Assembly: GCA_950295325.1 (NCBI GenBank)
Contig: OX485806.1
Coordinates: forward strand, 13,762,001-13,826,000
Source: Polytrichum commune
Lineage: Eukaryota; Streptophyta; Polytrichopsida; Polytrichales; Polytrichaceae
Length of the DNA: 64,000 nucleotides
Direction: 5' to 3'
The notes below the pieces were generated by a model. That model did not search any database and had not been told where the DNA came from. It saw nothing but the letters and a program-made list of their open reading frames with translations. The position numbers and the translations under genes are program-made. Of this stretch, positions 48,179 to 60,672 are shown piece after piece. The stretch's first letter is position 1; every line of letters starts with the position of its first letter.

Positions 48179-50186
48179 AGAATTCATAGTTTGAACTAAT
48201 TATTGTAAAGAATTCAAACTTCTTCACATTTAATTTTAAAAGAATATGATTTGATCTTCAAGTTTGTGTGGAAATTTAAGATTCTCTCAACTCGTCATTT
48301 GAGAGGGAGTTTTTGATATTGTTTGTCACATTGAAAGGCACAAAAGAAGTAACCCGTCATATGAAATGAAGATGGACCCGCCAAAAAGAAGCATTGGGAA
48401 GTAGAGTTTTTTTGGCAATTGAACTAGACCTCAATTGATTCGCCAAAAAATCTCATGGTGAGTAAGATAGATGACTCCCCACTAATAATGTACCTATACA
48501 ATGTGCCACATGCTCAATATGATTAAGATAGATGGTCTTAAATGGTTACTTTTTTTTATGAGTCTACTTCTCTTTAGAGATTACTAAACACACAATTTAA
48601 AGATAGTTTAGTACAAGATGGTTGGCAAACCTGAATCGAGGACGTGGCCACTTTCCTCATGACTTTTGGAGCTCGTATGAATATCTTATTCAATTTCAAA
48701 GTGGGATTACTGTGCTTGTTAAATGGCCATATAGGTCCCCTCCTACCCCTCTAATTATGTTGATTATTGAGCCTAAATTAGTTATTATATTTTGAGCACG
48801 CAATCATTTTTTTTAAACGTGTCTTTTTGGTATCCATTCTTGAAACCTAATCAAACCATGTATCACTCAAATGGAGGTGTTCTAATAAGGAAAAGTAACT
48901 AAATAACATGTTGGCTACCTTAATACCTTGTCACGTGAAAGAGTCACATGTTACAAAAATATTGTTTAAAACAATGATTTATAATTTATTTTGTCATGAA
49001 GTTGTTTGTTTTTGGAATGATTTTGAATTCAATTGCCCAAAGAAGAAACCGGTGAAAGAAGAGCACATAACATTCTTCACCAACACTCAATGTTCTCTTT
49101 TCAATCTTATAAACGTACATTATAAACATTCAACTCAAAGAAAAAATATCGAACTCATGGCATCTCGAAGGTTTATTTGTACACAAACATTTTGTTACCG
49201 TAGCTCTCTAGCAGCTTGGGTAGAAAATAACTAATTTTGAAGGTGCCTAAATTTATGGGACATGAATTTCATTGAGTGTCCAAAAAAATGACATTCAAAG
49301 AGTGCCTAAAATCACAATAATCTCTCACAAGCACCATAGCAACACAGTCTCTCACAAAGACGACTCTGTAGAACTCTGAGACAAAGCAAAATTTGTTGCC
49401 AAGCAAAACCTTGACATACAAGTAAAAGACAAACTTTAGGGTAAAGAATGTTGATTAAGATAAGTGTTTAGGTTAATCGTAGATGTCATAGATGAAATTA
49501 GGAAGAAAACCATCCATGAAATATAGAAATGACTTAGATGAATGTCTAACTTATTTTAAATTACTTTTTGAATTTTTCCAATTTTAGAATATCATTTAAT
49601 GAACTGCCTAACTTACTTTCGCACATTGATTAATTATTAGGCAGAAAGGTGCCCAAGCGGCTAGAGAGCTACGGTATTCTCCAGGCTCCCTAAATATCTT
49701 GGGTGGAAAATAATACGCAATAGAGGAGCCTTGGAAAGGGTGAAGTAAACATCTCCATACCCGGGTCTTTGTCCATCCGTTCATATTACAAGTTGCTCCT
49801 ACAAGTTGTTGTACCATGCCTACCACAAAACTCGTCGCGGAGTTGACGAGGCACAAAAACAAACCGGGACTTACACGCAAAGTGGTTCCCATATTCCAAC
49901 CTATTTCGCTCGATCTAATGCCGTGTTGTATTTTCAATTGTAGATTCAAATGTAACTATAATTGGAAGGGCATGTTTTAGAACTTAAAGAGAAAGAGAAC
50001 CTTCACCTTGAGCCAACAGTCCAAAATTGTTCGAGAATTTGGAAGTGCCAACAATATGACCACATACTTTATGTCAACACCCTTGTTCTAAAAAAAACAC
50101 AAAGTTGGCTGTCATTTCATTAAACACCAATCTCATGTATTCTTTAATTTATGATAATGAACCTAAAGAAGAGACAAAAAGAAAAA
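48179..50186. other. Gene-free region
   Basis: A ~35 bp inverted pair (CCGTAGCTCTCTAGCAGCTT at 49199; its complement around 49650-49680) is the only structure seen. Confidence 0.35.
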
Positions 50187-50830
50187 AAGAACGTCAATGT
50201 ACTTACACTGACATGCAATGTCCATTCACCACCTCCTTCTCAAATTGAACCTAATTTTGGTTGAATCTGGAGCCGATTATTATTCATATGTGTCCAATGT
50301 ATGCTTAAAGACATGTGCATAAAGATATGCCAATTCATGTAGTGAAATACCCACTTGTGCAACTAATTTGATCCGAGATCCCTGCAAGACAACTACAATA
50401 CAAATAATTTAAACAACAAATGGGACAAGATACATTGAATCTGGTCAGGTATTTGGAGTTGTGCAATTAATTTGGCATTTTGTATTTACATATTGCATAT
50501 TTTAATAGAAAAATCATCGATCCGGATTCATTGAACCTATGTCGGTGATTTGGAAGTATGCGAATAATCTTGCACATTAGGGAATCACATAGTTTACTTT
50601 AAAGTTATTGATCCGGATACATTGAACTTAGTCAGTTATTTGGAACTGTGCAAATGCCCTTGCATATTGCGGTTATGAAATGCATAATTGATTCTAAAGC
50701 CATCCACCTCGATACATTGAACTTAGTCACTTATTTGGAATGATTGCAAATGTATTTTGCATTGTTAGAGTGGGAGGTGGTTAACGGACATTGCATTCCA
50801 ATGTACAAAGACATTGCCGTTCTTTTCTAT
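50187..50830. repeat. Inverted-repeat-bounded block with ~95 bp tandem repeats
   Basis: The bounds are AAGAACGTCAATGTACTTAC ... GCAATGTCC at 50187-50235 and the inverted TGCATTCCAATGTAC ... GCCGTTCTTTT at 50789-50826. Between them, units containing GATACATTGAAC or a variant, followed by TATTTGGAA, recur near 50430, 50526, 50615 and 50710. Stray copies lie near 50893 and 51180. Non-coding. It is probably a non-autonomous element with a tandem-repeat core. Confidence 0.55.
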
Positions 50831-52477
50831 TATTATTATTAAGTTTTCATTAGTTGCAAATCACATAATTTTTTGAAAACACATGTATTTGGATACATTG
50901 AACATGCTCAGTGTTTTGGAATTTTATGTACTCTTGCACATTATAAAGTGTAGTTTACATTGGTTGTGAATCTCATGTGAATTGTAGTGGGGTCAAGGGT
51001 TTATAAGATGGCTTGACCTTAACAACGACGCTAACAATGTGACCTCTCAAATGATAGTTTAGGGACCCAGATTTGGGATCATTCCTTGACATTATTTATC
51101 GCCACCAAAGTCAATCAACTGTACGACAAGTTTTTAAAACGGGGATCAACTCCAAATTATTCTTAAATGTATGGAACGGGATACATTGAACCATACCAAT
51201 TATTTGGAATCACACTTCATCTTACAAGTTGCAAATTACTCTTTGAGCTAGGCCCCACCACTATTACCCCATGTGGAACACAATCATTGTATTCTAGCAT
51301 GTATATTTTCTTGCTTTTCAAAACATATGACCTCGGTGTTAGCTTTATACGTGGGCATCTGGCCCTCTATGGTCATGAATCATAGTGTGTGAGCACCACG
51401 TGTGGAGGGGAACAGGGTGAGAGTGTCTGAAGTAACTAAACCTCACATCAACACCGAACATTTGACCTTTGGACTATCAGAAGGGGTGTGGTGGGGAGAG
51501 AGAGGGACAAAGATAACGCCATGCCCTAGGGTTGGCATGGAAGCCCTAACATCACTAGTCTTAAATGCAAAGCTATTTTTAGTCATATCAAGTGTTGACT
51601 CCTCGTGGACAACGCATGAGTAAGTATCCATGGTAGTTTACAAAAATTCGTAATGACCATCGTTTTTATTAGTGTGACAATGTAGTATGTTTCGATGATA
51701 CAATATTACATTGCAATGTTGACATATACAACGGAAGATGTGGAGGTGGCGGTGATTGTCACCCCACCCTTCTCCCATTGTTTTGAAAAGGTGGAGGAAC
51801 CACGTTGACGTGTCCCTTATGCACAAGTGTAGAGGGTTGGGACAACATGGGTCCATAATCAGGGTAACTGCACACGGTACATAAATGTTCCCCACTTGTT
51901 CCCTAGAAGATCTCAATATTTAAAAAAAAAAACAAGGTGAGAGTGGATTTCGATGTTCAACTTTGTGGAACACCAAAATCCACTCACACCTTTATTTTTA
52001 TTATTAAAGAAAATAGAGTTTCCATCATGTCCCTGAAGAATAGGTGGATAGTGTGGCCGGAGTAAAACCCTTGGAGGAAAAGGATATGGGTCCAAATGCC
52101 TTCTCCCATGTTGACGATTCTATAACACTAAACCATTGTTTCAGCAAATTTGTTCATATTTTTCATGCATCCCCAATGTTAAATATGATTTTAAAAAAAC
52201 AAAGTCCCATGTGATCCATTGTTCTCTGCGGTTACTTTCTTTTTGTGTGCTCAAGTTGCTCAATCTATTCTCCACAAGCACGGTCATATGAATGTTGAGT
52301 TAATAAATGGATCTTTTCAAGGTGGCCATACATGCGATATGATTACATTTACAACTTGTATCAAGCTACCTTTCAAAATTACACATTCTTAATTTTGTTT
52401 TTAAACTAGCACTTAAAAGTCCAATGTTTTCCTCTTTCATCCCAATTAGATACCACTACACCAAGGATGACCTCTAA
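50831..52477. other. Gene-free region
   Basis: Two stray GATACATTGAAC units (50893, 51180) lie here. No supported gene. Confidence 0.4.
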
Positions 52478-53866
52478 GAGCATCCCCACTAGCCCGGGCA
52501 CCGCCCCGGGCATAATGGCCTCGGTGGCAGCCCCGGCACAGTGTGGGATGCCCGGCACATCCCCTGAGGCCCACTAGCCCCAGTACATACCGGCTTGCAG
52601 ACCCGCTCTGAGGCCGACCCCCGCCCGGGATAAGCAGGCCCCGAAGCCCTGCCTGTGATTAGATGCCTTGCCCGATGCCCTGCCCGAGAACATATTTTCT
52701 ACCCGGTTTCACTGCACGAATTTTATTGCCCCGCCCGGGAATGAAATAAAACACTACACTAATACGAGATAATTAGCAAATCCAATTCATGCGGGGGCAA
52801 TAATGAACGTAATATTGTTGTTTTGTATGAACAGTCAATTCTACCCTAGATGCTGCGTCCATAAATATTTTATGGAAATAATGCCACTCTAGGGATTTTG
52901 TACACGGAATAACATACAAACAATCATACAACTTCTGAGTGTGTCCAGGAGTTTTACAACCTTTTGTATTTGAATCATAAACTAACTCTAAAATCTTTGT
53001 AGATTCTATGAAGTTAAGAGCAATGACTTGTGCAATTCTAGGTTTTTTTGCCTCATGTATCTCAAGCTCAACCATCTCTGCAATAAAATGAATGATTATA
53101 GACTAATACAATGTAAGGTAGTAGAATGTAAGGCACTAAATACTTTGGATATATTTTAATAAATAAAAAATCCTCATTATATAGTTACTTGTAAAAGCTT
53201 TTACTTTACTTTTCAATTTAAAAGTATTAAAAGTAAATGTAAAAGTGTGTATTTAAAAGTGTGACCCTAAATGTAAAAATGTCAATTTAAAAAGTAAACG
53301 TGTGTATTAAATTAAGTAGAAAGTAAAAAACAAAGACCCCAGGTAGTGCAGCTGGGGTCCATAGGATTTTGTAATGAACATAGGCAATCCTTAAACACAA
53401 AATAGGGTGAGCTAATTTTTTATAATGAACATAGGGTTGAAAAAAAAATCTTATGTGAGTTATAACTATAGTAAGACATGATAATAATACACCATATTAG
53501 GGAATTATATAATTAAACGGTGTGTTCAAATCTAACATCTAGACATAATACCCCTACATTAAATATTTCTTCCTCCTCCGGGCAGAAGTTCCTGCCCTTC
53601 TTTGTCTTCCCACCCGTTGCAGCCACATCTTCTCCCCTTGCTGACATATTAGAATAAATCCAAAGAAAGGAAATATGGGCGATGGCGTTGGCGTGGGAAG
53701 CTCGGTAACCGAGGCGAAAATACCCAGCGAACTCCTTTGAAATGCCCGCCCCGGGACCCTTTTACCAGATAGCGGTGACTGATGGACGTTGGGACTTGGT
53801 GGCCTTGGCAGCGATATACCCGGAGTGCCGTTCACCTGCCAGGTACCCAGCCTGGTGGGGACGCTC
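52478..53866 (-). mobile_element. PIF/Harbinger-type element, 1389 bp, TAA target duplication
   Basis: The left end is GAGCATCCCCACTAGCCCGG. The right end, read inward, is GAGCGTCCCCACCAGGCTGG. TAA flanks both sides (52475-52477 and 53867-53869), matching the 3 bp TWA target of PIF/Harbinger. A GC-rich subterminal block (CCCGCCCGGG phrases) fills 52490-52735. The DDE transposase gene is absent. Parts of the accessory Myb/SANT-like protein remain, so the copy is non-autonomous. Confidence 0.8.
52773..53835 (-). pseudogene. Remnant of the Harbinger Myb/SANT-like accessory gene
   Basis: Read on the - strand from 53647, one frame gives KTKKGRNFCPEEEEIF. This resembles the start of the Myb/SANT (trihelix-like) domain of Harbinger accessory proteins (K-RG-NF--EE). 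A further frame at 53835-53554 may hold the N-terminus. A frame at 53075-52773 begins EMVELEIHEAKKPR and may be the C-terminal part. The centre of the SANT domain is missing and the frames do not join into one protein. The accessory protein normally helps the transposase bind DNA and enter the nucleus. Confidence 0.45.
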
Positions 53867-53869
53867 TAA

Positions 53870-55130
53870 CGCTACTCTCAAGCCACCTTAACTTGAAAAG
53901 GGGACAAATCCAACTAACAAAGTGTCCGATTTTTACACCTTCAATTGCATGGTGCAAAGCCGTCGCGGGATGTGTCATGGAATATCCAATAGAACATGTA
54001 GAGATGCATGAGAGGTATGTGATAATCCCCTTTCGCCCAACTTGCCAAGTCATTAGGGCTAAGATTTGCCTTTATACTTTTAATGCACGATGACTCGAAG
54101 CCCACTTAATTAGTACTTGTAACAAGGGATTTTGATGGCATATCCCTTCATGGTGGGGCTCACACGGGCAGACTCGGCATAACCCTAACAGCCAATTGCC
54201 AAGGGAGTCTGACTCATCATGGCCCAACTTCCCTTCAAATTGTTTTTTTTTTGAGGGGCTGCCCGACTTCAAACATGGGCCAGGTAGAATGCACCCGCAT
54301 TGAGGATACATGAACTAAGGTGAAGGTTAAAAGCTGCCATGGATTAGCCTTTAATTGTTGCCAAATTGTGGCCATGTGGGCGATTTAATGAAGGCTTCCG
54401 TCCACCACACTAGCGGATAAGATGGAGCTCGAAAATTGAATTTGCCGATCATTATGTTGGCTATTAAGCCTAAAATAGTTATCATATTTTGAACATTCAG
54501 TCCAATCTCTTTTAAACACGTGTATTTTTGGTATCTATTCTTGGAGCCATGTATCTAACCATATATTGCTCACATAGAGGTGGCCGATTAAGACAAGTGA
54601 CCGAATTAAGCACATCTACATTAAGAATGGGTTTTTTTTTCACTTGATTGCCATACACAATGTTGAGAATGATATGCATCTAGAACAAGCACTACTGTAG
54701 TGGAATGAGGCTTGAGTTACAATATTATATAATATTCTATGTAGCAAAAAAAACCTATAGACAATCTTATTAAAGTGATGTTTCATGGAGATTTTGCACT
54801 CCATTTCACTACAAGGATTATGGTCTCTAGAGCATACTTGGCTTGACACAAAACAATTTTGTGTCATGTGAAAGGGCCATTTGGGTGGTCACTTTTACAC
54901 CCTAGTGATATGGCTTGAGGCCACGGTCTTGTGGAGTAATTTGTGTTATTTTGAGCATGTGGTTACTTTGAGATAAGGTCACTCTATAAGCCTCGTTGTA
55001 TGGCCCAATGACCTTGGGAGATATGTAGAGCCTAAGATAGATTGTCAAGCATGTTAAATCGCTTGAAAATTTCCAAAACATTCCATGGATCTAAAACCCT
55101 GTAAAGATTCTAAAGGTTTTTTTTTTCAAT
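53870..55130. other. Gene-free region
   Basis: No coding pattern or clear element. Confidence 0.4.
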
Positions 55131-55460
55131 AAATACTAAATTCATATGCACCCTACAAAAATTCCCAAAGTCTCGGTTAAAGGAAAGGAGTGTTTTGGGC
55201 AAGTTAAATAGCTTGGACATAATTTGAAAACATTGAATAGATTTGAACAAAGAGTCTACAAAGAAAAAATTCCCAAAATATACATACAAGTTCGTTTCTA
55301 CAAAAATTCCCAAAGGTTTTTTTGGTGGACATGGACCTTTTAGGCAATTTAAAAAACTTAAAAAATATAGATATATTAAACATATAAATAGCATATATAT
55401 ATATTTCCCCCCAAAAAATCCATATGCAACCTACAGAAATTTGCAAGTCATTTTAAGGAA
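55131..55460. repeat. Three diverged ~145 bp tandem units
   Basis: The blocks TATGCACCCTACAAAAATTCCCAAAG (near 55144, quoted in part), TTCTACAAAAATTCCC (near 55297) and TATGCAACCTACAGAAATTT (near 55424) recur at roughly even spacing. Downstream, 55500-55600 repeats ACTATGTGCAGTAA-like words. Confidence 0.5.
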
Positions 55461-56429
55461 TAGGCTTTTACTATCCATTGATAAGTACTATCCACTTTAC
55501 ATTTACCACATGTAACTATGTATAATAAGTATGTGCATAAACTACATGCAATAACTATGTGCAGTAATTGTGTGCAACAACTATGTGCAGTAACTCAATA
55601 AGGCCATCGTGTTTTAGCTATGTGCACGTGTGATGTGAGCGGAGTTGATGGCTAAAGACTTGCTTTAGATCCTTGAAGTGCTACATTGAATCCCCGTGGC
55701 TACTTCTTCTACTAGGCTAGCACCCCAGGCTCCTACTATGTAGGTCCCATAAAACGTGGATTGAGAAACATAACTTCTTTTTTTCTTTTTTCTTTTTTCC
55801 CTGTGGCATGTAAATTTCAAACCTTTTAACAATGAAAATGGAGTGCAGTAAAAAAATATCAAAATTATGCTCCAACGAGTATGCACAATTTACTTAGGTT
55901 AGTCATGGTGTTGGATTTGACACCCATTCGAGTGCGCTTACTAATATCTTGACATTAGTGGATTCAATAGTGTTATGAGGTGCATGCCTATATAACACAA
56001 TTGTCAACAAGGTGACTAAAGTGTACACAAACGACACTCGGCATGAGTATGCTCAAGAATATCTTCCTCTTGCATACTAAAACAGAAAACTATCATCTCA
56101 ACTATCCCAAATTTGCTACATTGAATGCCACGATGTAAATAAAATTTCACTTTTAAAAGTTGCTTATGTTGACAAATAGTGTCATATGGGCAATTAGCGG
56201 ATGTAGCATTAAGAGGACCGAGTTAAAATATTGTGTCATAAGCATGGGTGCAAAGGGCCGAGACAACAGGGACCCGTACTAGTAGATGAACATGTCAAAG
56301 AGTTGACACCAAGTCCCTATTGGCACAAGGGATACTATAAGACGTTGTGGGCAAATATCATAGAACCATGGCAACTTCGACACTAGGCCATTTGATTACA
56401 AAGTGAACGTCCTACACGTCACAAAGCTA
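55461..56429. other. Gene-free region
   Basis: No supported gene. Confidence 0.4.
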
Positions 56430-56635
56430 CACTATTTTGTCTAAGTAGTGTGGGTTACCATTCGCAGTTATGTGTTGCTATAGAGTTTTACCGACATTGT
56501 CATTTCTTACCATCTAAGTTGTATCATATTCTTTGGTGTGCATACTAACTACTTGTGTTATTTAGGTAAAAAATGAAATAAAATGTTATAGTAATAAGTA
56601 AATCCAAATGGTAACCCACTAATTAAACAAAAGTG
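56430..56635. mobile_element. 206 bp MITE (family B) with TA target duplication
   Basis: TA (56428-56429) precedes CACTATTTTGTCTAAGTAGT. The right end, read inward, is CACTTTTGTTTAATTAGTGG, and TA follows (56636-56637). Inner arm words GGTTACCATT and TGTTGCTATA match the 41999 and 58307 copies. Confidence 0.85.
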
Positions 56636-56637
56636 TA

Positions 56638-58306
56638 GTGATTGAAACTATGAGATATTTGACATAGCACAAAAATAAACTATAATTTTTACATGCAAAT
56701 TGCTGAACATGTCATTATTTTACATTGCACGTGTTTGAAAGCAAGTTTTTGTGATGAGGTTTTGTAGCAATTCGATTGCATGCATAGGTTCAATGAGGAA
56801 ATAGGATACGATTAGTTGTGTTTCGGTGCATTAATGGGAATGGTCAAAGAGGGTGGGACAATGGAGCTACACTTGAATGGGTCACATATGTGTCGGGGTT
56901 AAAGTTTTGTAAACCGTATGCATGATGAAAACATGACAACGCTAGCAAGGAAAAGGGGATATTTTCAACACAGCCTATTTAGGATTGATTTCTATTCACA
57001 TGGTTATTTTGAGCCATCGGGTAAAACGTGATGAAATTGTAGGTATGAAAGCCTTGATGGTCACCCTGAGGAAAGAAGCAATAGTTGAAGTCACATGTTG
57101 GGAACTCAAATCTTATTTATTCAAGGCCTTGGTGCTTTCAATTTTCACATATTTGGCACTTAAATTTGGGGAAGTGACTTTTAAAACTCTCATTAAGAGG
57201 TTTATGAGGAGGGCAAGAAGATACATATGATGTCTCATGTCATAGTGCAATCTTTGACAACCTACCATATCTCGTTGGCTGAAGTTGCAAAACTTCCCAT
57301 GGAATGATATACCCTTAACCCCTAATGTCCTCTGCAACCACAATATGGTCGTGAACAATTCGCTTTGACCCCTTTAACACTAGTTTGGATGGTTTTTGAG
57401 ATGTTTGAACTACTCTTCTTGTTCATGTTCATGTGTGCTATGTCATACCACGTGAATGACTTTGTTCAACATAGTTAGTTAGTTTATTTATTTATTAAGT
57501 CAATATGGAGCGTGCTCCCAAGTAGTTTATTGTGGAACCCAGTCCATGAGCGCCTCCTAGACATTTGTCACCTCCGTGGTTTAGGGGCAAGCAATTGTTC
57601 AACAAAGCAACATATCCTAAACACGTGTCGTCGATCCCTATGTGCAAATGATTCCCAATCGATCTACAAATCTGCACGAAACTCAAACGCAACATATATA
57701 TCTTAACATCTACCGTTTGGAATTTGTAGTTGGACATGTGTTGGTGGGTGTAAACCCATGTGGAAGGTGTGCATTTGTGGACCGCTACCTCATATTGCAA
57801 AACTTCCCCAAAAATCACAAATATAATGCTTTCAAGATTTGTGAGTTGATTCAAATAGGTGTATGTTGTCCCCCTCTTTTGAAGGAGGGAATTTGTTTGT
57901 CATTTGAAAATGACTTGAGTGGAGGTTCAAACAAAAAACCAACCCCAATTCAATTTCTATTGTCCACTGCATGTGATTTCCCATCCAAATTTCAATCATC
58001 CCTAACAATGCTCCATTATGACAAATGTTAGGATGCATACTATATATACTAAGTTGGGATGACAATATGCACTTGTAAAGTCATTTATAAAGAAGTTTCA
58101 ATAGAAATTTCACCACAATGACATAAAATACCTTATGACACTAAATACAATATTTGGTGTAGGGCCCCTAACGGGCGGTGCACCCGAGGCCTTAGTGAGT
58201 TAGCAAGTGGATATGCTGGGAGTAGAGTTTTGCGATCCACCTGCACCATGATCATGAACGAAGGCATATATAAGGTAGACAATTTCCTTAGGACCAAGTA
58301 CTGCTA
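56638..58306. other. Gene-free region
   Basis: A lone family A right end (CACTAAATACAATATTTGGTG then TA) lies at 58139-58161. No supported gene. Confidence 0.4.
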
Positions 58307-58746
58307 CACCTTTTTGTCTAATTAGTGTTCCCATTTGGAGTTACACATTGTTATAACATTTTAACGATAGTATCATTGTTTACACAAACTTAGAAAGTTA
58401 CACTAAATATGATGTTTAGTGTCACTTATTATTTGGAGTTACACAATGCTATTGTTTTAAACCATTGATGTACTTTTTTACCAAGTAAAGTTTCTAGTGT
58501 TCTATAATGTTCAAACAAACCGTTTCACATTTGTCGATGAAACACGAGATGTAGAGTATACAAATATAGCCTTGCGTAAGTCCAAATCGTAAGCGACACT
58601 GAACTTCATATTTCGTGTAGTTAGTATGCACACCAATGAATATGATGTAATTTAGTCGGTTAAAACGACGATGCTGGTAAAAAGTTATAGCAACACTTGA
58701 CTCCATATGGCAACCTACAAAGTGTAGACAATTAGACAACAAATTG
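58307..58746. mobile_element. MITE (family B) interrupted by a nested family A MITE
   Basis: Outer element: TA (58305-58306) then CACCTTTTTGTCTAATTAGT. The right end, read inward, is CAATTTGTTGTCTAATTGTC, with TA after it (58747-58748). Removing the inner element and one TA leaves about 221 bp, the normal family B size. The two halves then join at the phrase AAGTTA / TTAGTATGCACACC, seen in family B copies at 42105 and 56520. Confidence 0.8.
58401..58617. mobile_element. 217 bp MITE (family A) nested in the family B copy
   Basis: TA (58399-58400) precedes CACTAAATATGATGTTTAGT. The right end, read inward, is CACGAAATATGAAGTTCAGT, followed by TA (58618-58619). The arms extend through ATTTGGAGTTACACAATGCT. 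Confidence 0.85.
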
Positions 58747-58748
58747 TA

Positions 58749-59757
58749 GCTAGGAATTTGTCATAGATTGGACTCGATACTTTATGAACGGGGTCATGTT
58801 GTAATGACTGCCCATGTCACATGGGAAGTTGTGTTCTAGGCCCACACAATCCTAATTGTTGTGGTGAAAGAGGTGGGGTGAATTATAACTTGGTTAGAAG
58901 CACACATGTTTGAGTCCCTTGTTTTAATAATAATAAAACACGAAAAGAAACCGACATCATTGTTGGCAATTGCCCCATCACTACCACTTGGCATGTGGGG
59001 ATATTCTAAGGCACGCATGTTATTAGTAGGCAAATAATGCTACATACTTCGACTCTAGGATATTATTGATGATATTCCAGCATGCTCGGAGGTCGAGTGG
59101 AGTTAGGGTTTAGGGTATGTACATTGCAATAGTAATGCGGAAGTCAACAAGGGGATTTCGGTTCACAACACCTACCAAGGGGGAGGTTAATCTATAAGCG
59201 GGAAGGGGGGGGGGGGGTGTTAAAACCTCGCCTCTAGTAGATTTGTGATCGAATCGTCCCAATTTGAATTTATTGGACTAATATGGAGTCTTTGACATCA
59301 ATTTAAGGGTTAAACAGGGGTGCGTAACATTCTTGTGAACCAAGCATGCCCTAACTTGGACCGAGATACCCAAACTGAACGGAGTTGTTGGCGGTTCAAT
59401 TCCCGGCCGTGAAATTGTCTCTCTACTTCACAGAAAACTAGCGAGATGGTCAAGCACTTCCTATGTTCCAAGAAAAGAAAAGAAAAGAAGTCTCTATACC
59501 GACGACCAACTGCTTTGCTCCGATGCTTGAACGGAAGCCAAACAAACGTACGATGAACATCGGTGATCGTTCGAGACGTTTCAGTAGAACATCAACAAAC
59601 CGACATCGAATGTTGAGCGTAATAAAATCCATGCATCCACGACAAATGATTCTGCATGACACATTCAAAACAAACAACCATGAACCTTGACTTTTGTCAT
59701 GGTCAAAAAATTTACGCACTTAATCGGGATGCGTACTTGAAACGGGTGCATACATAC
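58749..59757. other. Gene-free region
   Basis: A 13-base G run at 59205-59217 and an AAAAG repeat near 59470. No supported gene. Confidence 0.4.
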
Positions 59758-60592
59758 TTAACCCCTAAGTGCCCAAGCCTTTCGGAATGCACTTTTCCTA
59801 AGAAATATGTGCATGGCTTTAATACAATCCCCAATGGAGAAATTTGTCTTTTATCCAAAATCTAACCGTATAGATGTCTAAAGAACTTGTTTATTAGTAT
59901 GCATACTAATTTTGAGACCGAGATTGCATAAGAGTTGTGAGATTCAAACAAGAGAAATGTATACATTATTTTTTTTGTATGCCGCCCCTCCCCACAATGT
60001 TGGTATGATTTGCTCATAAGTGTTTTTAGGAATTTGAGGTGACACGAACAACTCCAACATGTGAAAGAATATGAAAATGTGATTCCAAAGACCCTATGTA
60101 TGCATATAGAGCTATCCCAATCATTTCGCAATCCTCCTTGCAATTCTTGAAATGCATTTTCTTTATTTTAACACTTGACGATTTGATATTGCAAATTACT
60201 TCACATTGGTAATTGTGAATACTAATATTCGGAGGTCAAAAATACGGATTTTTTTTACTCTTTCCACTACGACACTTTTCAAAAGAAATGAATAATGAGA
60301 ACTCTTTGGATGTCAAAAACAAGTACAATAGTCCAATTAGCTGAACCATTGAGGAAATAGTAAAGCACTTTCTCCACCCATTCCCTACATCACGGACATA
60401 TATGCCTTTGCGACCCTCTCTAAAATCGAATATTTACTCTTTTTGGTCAAAAATGCCTCAATCCAAAAGTTGCCCTTCCATACTGCCCGACAAAAAAATT
60501 TACGTGGTCAAAGGAATTTACATGCCCACACACAAACGAGCCGAAATTTTTGGTCAACCATATATGGTTGCTCGGGCACTTAGGGGTTAAGC
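59758..60592. repeat. Region bounded by an 18-22 bp inverted repeat
   Basis: CTTAACCCCTAAGTGCCC near 59759 is mirrored by GGGCACTTAGGGGTTAAG near 60573. AAAATTTACG phrases lie inside both ends. No target duplication is evident. The words ACCCTTAACCCCTAA (57312) and TTAGGGGTTAA (4232) show the sequence is dispersed, so this may not be one element. Confidence 0.35.
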
Positions 60593-60672
60593 GGGAAATC
60601 AGTGAACTTACTCGGGAACTAGGTGCAATTGGCTAGCCATGTAGGGTAGAGTGGAGTGCAATATTAAAGGGT

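Noticed and set aside
49640-49720. Phrase GGTGCCCAAGCGGCTAGAG resembling a tRNA-Leu/Ser 5' half
   Set aside because: No matching T-arm or acceptor stem downstream; it belongs to a small inverted repeat with 49195-49230.
11566-58746. CRISPR-like array interpretation of the short repeats
   Set aside because: The repeats are long inverted elements, tandem minisatellites or microsatellites in a plant nuclear context, without regular unique spacers.
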